This document shows positions 59,884 through 64,000 of a stretch of 64,000 nt of DNA, piece after piece. The DNA is from Microthrixaceae bacterium. Lineage in GTDB: Bacteria > Actinomycetota > Acidimicrobiia > Acidimicrobiales > Microtrichaceae. Numbering within the stretch: position 1 is the first letter of the stretch; the number at the start of each line of letters is the position of its first letter. The notes below the pieces were generated by a model that was given only the letters and a program-made list of their open reading frames with translations, did not search any database and was not told the origin of the DNA. Made by a program: the position numbers and the translations under genes. The DNA lies in contig JACJWI010000008.1 in assembly GCA_020637215.1 (NCBI GenBank), positions 62,001 through 126,000 of the forward strand. Direction: 5' to 3'.

Positions 59884-61337
59884 ACGACGACCCGACGCCT
59901 GGTGCCGACGGGCCGGCCGACCCGTTGATCCCCCGCTCCGCCCTGCGTTCCGCGGCGCTGACGACCGTGCTCGCGCTCGTCGGGGCGACCGTCGCGCTGT
60001 GGCTGATCGGACCGGTCCGGGTCGCGGTCGGACCGGTGACCACCGGCGTGTCGGTGACGCCCGCACTCGGCGGCCCGGTCACCCTCGACCTCGCGCCGCT
60101 CGGGCAGGTGGAGATCGCGCCCACCTACGCCCCGATCCGGCTCCGGGCCGAGGTGGCGGACCTCGACCCCGCCGCGGTCAGCGACGTCGTCACCAAGGGG
60201 CGCGCTCCGGAGCTCGACCTGGGATCCACCCTGCCCCGGACCCTGATCGGAGCGATCGTCACCTACGTCGGCGTCGCCGCGCTCGGCGCGGGCCTGGTCG
60301 CCGGCATCGGACGCCGCAGCTGGCGACACGGGGTAGCCGGCGCCTGCATCCCGTTCCTGGCGCTCAGCGCCTGCGCCTGGATCGGCCTGTTCACCCTGAA
60401 CGTCGACGAGCTGGCCGACACCCGCACGACCGGCGTGCTCGGTCTCGTCCCCGACGGCGCCGCGAACGCCGCGCAGTTCTTCGACGACCGGGACCGGTTC
60501 GCCGACAACGTCGCCGCCAACACCGAGGCGACGACCGATCTGTACGCCGGCCTGTTCGGGATGGCGGACCCCGATCACCCCGACGTGGTCCGGATCCTCC
60601 ACATCAGCGACCTGCACCTCAACTCCGCCGCGCTGGCCTTCGCCGGCCGGCTGGCGACGACCTTCGACGTCGACGTCGTCGCCAACACCGGCGACGACGC
60701 CGACTGGGGCAGCGACGTCGAGTCCGAGATCCTCGGCGGCCCGGTCGGCCTCGACGTGCCGTACCTGTGGGTGCGCGGCAACCACGACACGGCCGTCACC
60801 CAGACCGCCAACGCCGGTGAGGGCGCCGTGGTGCTCGACGGCACCGAGACGACCGTCGACGACCTGGTGTTCTTCGGGGTCGGCGACCCCACGTTCTCAC
60901 CCAAGCTGGACAAGGCGGTGGTCAAGGAGGGTCAGACCGCGTTCAAGCAGCGGTGGTCGACCGAGACGATGCTGCCGCTGCTCGCGGCCCAACCTCAGCG
61001 GCCGGATGTGGTGATGACCCACGACCCGGCGATGACCGATGCCATCGAGCCCAAGCCGCCGCTGCGCCTGGCCGGCCACACCCACAAGCTGAAGGTGTCG
61101 GGAGGGACCAACCCCGACGGCACGCCGTGGGTGCTCGTCGTGAACGGATCGACCGGAGGAGCGGGCCTGCGGGTGCTCGACCGCAAGGAGGAGAACCCGA
61201 TGAGCGCGGTGATCATCACCGTCGACCGGCAGACCAAGCAGGCGCTCTACCTCGACGAGTTCACCTACCGGCCACTGGTCGACCAGACCTTCAAGGTCCG
61301 GCGCATCGACCTGCGGAACCTCGACCCCGCCGACTGA
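59880..61337 (+). CDS. Membrane-anchored metallophosphoesterase
   Basis: A 485-residue protein with membrane helices near residues 25-45, 120-142 and 150-170, then a calcineurin-like phosphoesterase domain: ILHISDLHLN, VVANTGDDADW, YLWVRGNHD, then MTHDPAM and LAGHTHKLKVSGG, giving the metal-binding Asp, His and Asn set. The substrate could be a nucleotide, lipid or cell-wall phosphoester. The start overlaps the stop of its paralogue (ATGA). Its last residues, DLRNLDPAD, are shared with the VapC-like protein downstream because a repeat begins inside the gene. Confidence 0.82.
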   Translation: MNDDPTPGADGPADPLIPRSALRSAALTTVLALVGATVALWLIGPVRVAVGPVTTGVSVTPALGGPVTLDLAPLGQVEIAPTYAPIRLRAEVADLDPAAVSDVVTKGRAPELDLGSTLPRTLIGAIVTYVGVAALGAGLVAGIGRRSWRHGVAGACIPFLALSACAWIGLFTLNVDELADTRTTGVLGLVPDGAANAAQFFDDRDRFADNVAANTEATTDLYAGLFGMADPDHPDVVRILHISDLHLNSAALAFAGRLATTFDVDVVANTGDDADWGSDVESEILGGPVGLDVPYLWVRGNHDTAVTQTANAGEGAVVLDGTETTVDDLVFFGVGDPTFSPKLDKAVVKEGQTAFKQRWSTETMLPLLAAQPQRPDVVMTHDPAMTDAIEPKPPLRLAGHTHKLKVSGGTNPDGTPWVLVVNGSTGGAGLRVLDRKEENPMSAVIITVDRQTKQALYLDEFTYRPLVDQTFKVRRIDLRNLDPAD

Positions 61338-61429
61338 CCGTCGACCCCGACCCCCCACCCCCGCGTCCCGTTCTGTTCGTTGGTTCACAACGCTGACGTT
61401 GTGAACCAACGAACAGAACGGGACGCGGG
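61308..61429. repeat. Long palindromic repeat with coding tail (family C, copy 1)
   Basis: A 122-bp repeat matching 62063-62177. It begins inside the phosphoesterase gene (last nine codons and stop), continues through a C-rich stretch, and ends in a hairpin with perfect 33-base arms (61360-61392 and 61397-61429) and a CTGA loop. The arm core reads GTTCTGTTCGTTGGTTCAC. Confidence 0.92.
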
Positions 61430-61450
61430 AACAACTCGAGGGTTGCTAGT

Positions 61451-61456
61451 TATACT
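61451..61456 (+). promoter_or_regulatory. Probable -10 element of the toxin-antitoxin operon
   Basis: TATACT lies 7 bases before the ATG at 61464, the spacing expected for a leaderless message that starts at the A of ATG. Two TTGCT words (61443 and 61456) flank it and could be bound by the AbrB-type antitoxin. The segment is AT-rich compared with its surroundings. Confidence 0.6.
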
Positions 61457-61463
61457 TGCTGGT

Positions 61464-61694
61464 ATGACTCACCGGGTGGGTGCCAAGGGACAGGTGGTCA
61501 TCCCCAAGGAGCTCCGTGATCAACTCGGGATAGAGCCCGGGGACGAGGTCAGCTTCTGGCTCCACGACGATCACGTCGCAGTCCGGCCGACAGAGCACCG
61601 CCGACCGCTCCGAGGTCGATTCGCGGGATCGCCGCTGATCGCCGAGCTGCAGAGGGAACGAGCCGACGACCGCGACCGCGAAGCGGTTCCGTGA
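61464..61694 (+). CDS. AbrB/MazE-type antitoxin (VapB-like)
   Basis: A 76-residue protein. The first 47 residues form a swapped-hairpin AbrB domain: HRVGAKGQVVIPKELRDQLGIEPGDEVSFWLHDDHVAVRP. The C-terminal 25 residues are charged (PLIAELQRERADDRDREA) and probably cover the toxin active site. Antitoxins of this kind also repress their own promoter. Its stop overlaps the GTG of the PIN toxin gene (GTGA). The start has no ribosome site and follows a -10 box by 7 bases, so translation is probably leaderless. Confidence 0.85.
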   Translation: MTHRVGAKGQVVIPKELRDQLGIEPGDEVSFWLHDDHVAVRPTEHRRPLRGRFAGSPLIAELQRERADDRDREAVP

Positions 61695-62092
61695 CCGTCG
61701 CCCTGGATTCGTGGGCCGTTCTGCGCTTCCTCGAGAACAGCGATCCCGTCGCCAGTGCAGTCAGCGACCTCCTCGATCGTCAGCGACCCGTCATGTCGTG
61801 GATCAACCTCGGAGAGGTCCACTACGTCCTGCGCCGATTGCACGGAGAGGAAGCCGCCGCCGAGACGGTGCGTGACATCCGTGACGTCATCGACGTGAGA
61901 CTCCCCGACGAGAGGCTCGTGATCGACGCTGCTCGCATCAAGGCGGACCATCCGATGGCGTACGCGGACGCGTTCGCCGCGGCCCTCGCTATGGCCTGCG
62001 ACGCCACCGTCTGGACTGGCGACCCCGAGCTCCTCGCCCACGAGGCGCCGTGGAGTTGGCGGGACCTGCGGAACCTCGACCCCGCCAACTGA
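61691..62092 (+). CDS. PIN-domain toxin (VapC-like)
   Basis: A 133-residue PIN ribonuclease. The acidic metal-binding residues are Asp6 (VALDSWAVLRFL), Glu42 (NLGEVHYVLRR), Asp93 (YADAFAAALA) and Asp111 (WTGDPEL), the complete VapC set. Such toxins cut tRNA or rRNA when not blocked by the antitoxin. GTG start inside the antitoxin stop. The final residues DLRNLDPAN are encoded by a repeat that also forms the end of the phosphoesterase gene, so the original C-terminus may have been replaced or shared by duplication. Confidence 0.87.
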   Translation: MTVALDSWAVLRFLENSDPVASAVSDLLDRQRPVMSWINLGEVHYVLRRLHGEEAAAETVRDIRDVIDVRLPDERLVIDAARIKADHPMAYADAFAAALAMACDATVWTGDPELLAHEAPWSWRDLRNLDPAN

Positions 62093-62177
62093 CCATCGAC
62101 CCCCGCCCCCTCCCCCGCCCCCGTTCTGTTCGTTGGTTCACATCCCCAGCGTTGTGAACCAACGAACAGAACGGGGG
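62063..62177. repeat. Long palindromic repeat with coding tail (family C, copy 2)
   Basis: Matches 61308-61429 in the same orientation: last codons of the vapC-like gene, its stop, a C-rich stretch, then a hairpin with 25-base perfect arms (62118-62142 and 62153-62177) and a 10-base loop. The hairpin ends 20 bp before the modA start. Confidence 0.92.
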
Positions 62178-62197
62178 TGGGACCTAGTCTCCGGGCG

Positions 62198-63061
62198 ATG
62201 GTCGAGCACCGCAGGTCACGGTTCGCCGCCGCGCCGGTGACGTTGGCGCGGACCGCCGTCGCCCTCCTCGCCGTGTTCGTCGCTCTCGCGTTCATCGCCG
62301 GCTGCAGCTCCGACTCCGACGGCTCCGCACCCACCACCAACGCCTCCGCCGCCGCATCGACGGACGCCGGCACCTCCCGGGTATCAGGATCCATCGTCGT
62401 CTCTGCCGCAGCATCCCTCACCGACGCGTTCACGACGATCAGGGACCGGTTCGTGGCGGCCAACCCCGGCGCGCACGTGACGCTCAACTTCGGATCGTCC
62501 GGCGCCCTGTCGACGCAGATCCTGAACGGAGCCCCGGCCGACGTGGCCGCATTCGCCGACACCGCGCCGATGAACGCCCTCGCCGATGCCGATCTCCTCG
62601 CCGCCCCGCCGAAGGTGTTCGCCAGGAACCGGCTGGTCATAGTCACCGAACCCGGCAACCCGAACGGCATCGACTCGCTGGCCGACCTGGCCACCGCCGG
62701 CACGGTCTCGCTGTGCGTGGACACCGCGCCCTGCGGGAAGTTCGCCGACCGGATCCTCGCCGATGCCGGAGTCACCATCCCGACCTCGAACATCACACGT
62801 GGCACCGACGTGCGCTCCACGCTCACCGCGGTCACCGAGGGGGACGCTGTCGCCGCCATCGTGTACGTCTCCGACGCGACGACCGCGGCCGACCGGGTCG
62901 ACACCGTCGCGATCCCCGAGGCCCACGACGTCACCGCCGACTACCCGATCGCGACGCTGGGCGCGACCTCCAGCCCGGCGCTGGCCCGGGCGTTCGAGGC
63001 CTACGTCCTGTCCGAGCGGGGACGGTCGGTCCTGGAGGACGCCGGATTCCTCGCGCCGTGA
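62198..63061 (+). CDS. modA: Molybdate ABC transporter substrate-binding lipoprotein
   Basis: A 287-residue lipoprotein (lipobox IAGC, Cys36). The binding domain starts ISGSIVVSAAASLTDAF-like text (GSIVVSAAASLTDAFTTIRDRF), then VTLNFGSSGALSTQILNGAPADVAAFAD, the SSG and AD segments that hold the oxyanion in ModA, and YVSDA later. It captures molybdate (or tungstate) outside the membrane for ModBC. The stop overlaps the modB start (GTGA). No molybdenum riboswitch-like structure was noticed ahead of it; the family C hairpin lies there instead. Confidence 0.88.
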   Translation: MVEHRRSRFAAAPVTLARTAVALLAVFVALAFIAGCSSDSDGSAPTTNASAAASTDAGTSRVSGSIVVSAAASLTDAFTTIRDRFVAANPGAHVTLNFGSSGALSTQILNGAPADVAAFADTAPMNALADADLLAAPPKVFARNRLVIVTEPGNPNGIDSLADLATAGTVSLCVDTAPCGKFADRILADAGVTIPTSNITRGTDVRSTLTAVTEGDAVAAIVYVSDATTAADRVDTVAIPEAHDVTADYPIATLGATSSPALARAFEAYVLSERGRSVLEDAGFLAP

Positions 63062-63852
63062 CCACCCGATCGAGACACCGCCCGCCGATTCCGGTGCTGG
63101 CCGCGGCGGCGGTGGCCGTCGCCTTCTTCGCCCTGCCTCTGCTCGGGCTGATCCGAGACGCTTCATGGTCGACCTTCCTCGCCGACCTCTCCACGCCGGA
63201 CTCACTCAGCGCCCTGCGCCTGTCGCTGATCTGCTCGCTGAGCGCCACCGGACTGTCGGTGCTGTTCGGCATGCCGTTGGCGTGGGTACTGGCCCGGGTC
63301 CGCTTCCCCGGACGGGCCCTGGTCCGCGGGCTCGTCCTGCTCCCGCTGGTGCTGCCGCCGGTCGTCGGCGGCGTGGCACTGCTCACCGCGTTCAGTCGCC
63401 GGGGACTTCTCGGCGAGCACCTCTACGACTGGTTCGGCGTCCAGCTCACCTTCTCGACCGCCGGGGTGGTCCTGGCCGAGGCCTTCGTGGCGCTGCCGTT
63501 CTTCGTGATCACCGTCGAGGCCGGACTGCGCTCGATGGACCGTCGCTACGAGGAGGCCGCAACCACGCTCGGGGCGCGTCCGTTCACCGTGTTCCGCCGT
63601 GTCACGCTCCCGATGGTCGCACCGAGCATGATCGCAGGCGCGGTGCTGTCCTGGGCCCGGGCGCTCGGGGAGTTCGGCGCGACGATCACCTTCGCCGGCA
63701 ACATCGTCGGACGGACCCAGACGCTGCCTCTGGCGATCTACCAGGAGCTCGTGACCGACCCGGACGTGGCCGTCGCGCTCAGCCTCGTGCTGCTGGCGGT
63801 GTCGCTCACGGTGATCGTGTCGATGCGGGACCGCTGGCTCGGTGCGTCGTGA
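63058..63852 (+). CDS. modB: Molybdate ABC transporter permease
   Basis: A 264-residue permease with about six membrane helices and the ABC coupling motif EEAATTLGARPFTVFRRVTLPMVAPS (EAA loop), followed by GAVLSWARALGEFGATITFAGNI, characteristic of ModB/CysT-type oxyanion permeases. GTG start overlaps the modA stop by four bases, and its own TGA overlaps the modC ATG (TGATG). It forms the membrane channel of the molybdate transporter. Confidence 0.88.
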   Translation: MTTRSRHRPPIPVLAAAAVAVAFFALPLLGLIRDASWSTFLADLSTPDSLSALRLSLICSLSATGLSVLFGMPLAWVLARVRFPGRALVRGLVLLPLVLPPVVGGVALLTAFSRRGLLGEHLYDWFGVQLTFSTAGVVLAEAFVALPFFVITVEAGLRSMDRRYEEAATTLGARPFTVFRRVTLPMVAPSMIAGAVLSWARALGEFGATITFAGNIVGRTQTLPLAIYQELVTDPDVAVALSLVLLAVSLTVIVSMRDRWLGAS

Positions 63853-64000
63853 TGCTCGCAGCGGACATCGGCCTGACCATCGGGTCACTCGATCTGAGCG
63901 TTGAGCTGGAGGTCGACCGCGGCGAAGTGCTCGCCCTGCTCGGACCGAACGGGGCCGGCAAGACCACGGCGCTGCGCGCGCTCGCCGGCCTCGAACAACT
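63852..64000 (+). CDS. modC: Molybdate ABC transporter ATPase, N-terminal fragment
   Basis: The first 49 residues of an ABC ATPase before the window ends. Walker A LLGPNGAGKTTAL follows the strand VDRGEVLAL, as expected at this position. The ATG overlaps the modB stop by one base. Identity as ModC comes mainly from the operon modA-modB; the signature motif and any C-terminal molybdate-binding domain lie outside the window. Confidence 0.8.
   Translation, partial: MLAADIGLTIGSLDLSVELEVDRGEVLALLGPNGAGKTTALRALAGLEQ

Noticed and set aside
62100..62200. Molybdenum riboswitch before modA
   Set aside because: The only structure seen is the family C hairpin, which recurs before the toxin-antitoxin genes and so is not specific to molybdate transport.

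Overview
The window is 64 kb of very GC-rich DNA (third codon positions almost always G or C) with dense, often overlapping genes (ATGA, GTGA and TGATG junctions) and frequent GTG starts. F420-linked enzymes (luciferase-like and Ddn-like), an actinobacterial-style SUF operon, SCP2-like proteins and many TetR/ArsR regulators point to a high-GC actinobacterium. I infer the class Acidimicrobiia, but no rRNA or marker gene here proves it. I saw no rRNA, tRNA or CRISPR array.

Layout. 0-5 kb: the end of a NuoF-type subunit, a truncated globin, and divergent to it a sufB-sufC-sufD-sufT operon with no sufS or sufU. 5-11 kb: a ClC channel with a MarR regulator, a TetR regulator with a perfect 14-bp operator next to a lipoprotein esterase, an FMN-dependent hydroxy-acid oxidase, and a thioesterase flanked by arrays of a 60-bp repeat. 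11-20 kb: an operon of two FAD oxidoreductases, each followed by a small SCP2-like protein; an ArsR-SRPBCC-RibD-like operon whose operator covers the start codon; hydrolase and amine-oxidase-like genes. 20-24 kb: ECF sigma factor with a glycine-rich anti-sigma-like protein, and TadE/TadG-like genes.

24-34 kb is the most rearranged part. A 2.17-kb block (beta-propeller lipoprotein plus divergent class C beta-lactamase-like gene) occurs twice in direct orientation, 7,099 bp apart. Between the copies lie an IS630 remnant, a lower-GC three-gene operon (secreted beta-rich protein, lipoprotein, GNAT-acyl carrier protein fusion) and an intact ISL3-type element that truncates the second propeller gene.

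34-43 kb: lipases, a Ddn-like protein, an acyl-CoA ligase with an 18-bp triplication, an F420-type oxidoreductase, a two-part flavoprotein reductase and a LuxR regulator. 43-51 kb looks like a redox, possibly nitric oxide, and Fe-S cluster region: metallo-beta-lactamase protein, cupredoxin-like lipoprotein, a 22-residue lysine-rich peptide, two DUF2249 genes, a heme-copper-oxidase-like membrane protein, a second SufT-like protein, an NfuA-like scaffold, and a radical SAM (CCAEP tail) plus ATP-grasp pair. Several single-base frameshifts cluster between about 44.97 and 46.03 kb.

51-64 kb: MerB, a DUF1214-like protein, a sulfotransferase, a P450 and a protein with two TetR domains; an ArsR with a Cys-Cys motif; a paralogous pair of membrane proteins (one with a metallophosphoesterase domain); a VapBC-type module between two copies of a palindromic repeat; and modA-modB-modC, cut by the window end.

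A recurring theme is long, near-perfect inverted repeats between genes. Four sequence families were seen; three occur in pairs that bracket short gene blocks, and two of those reach into a neighbouring gene and supply its stop codon.
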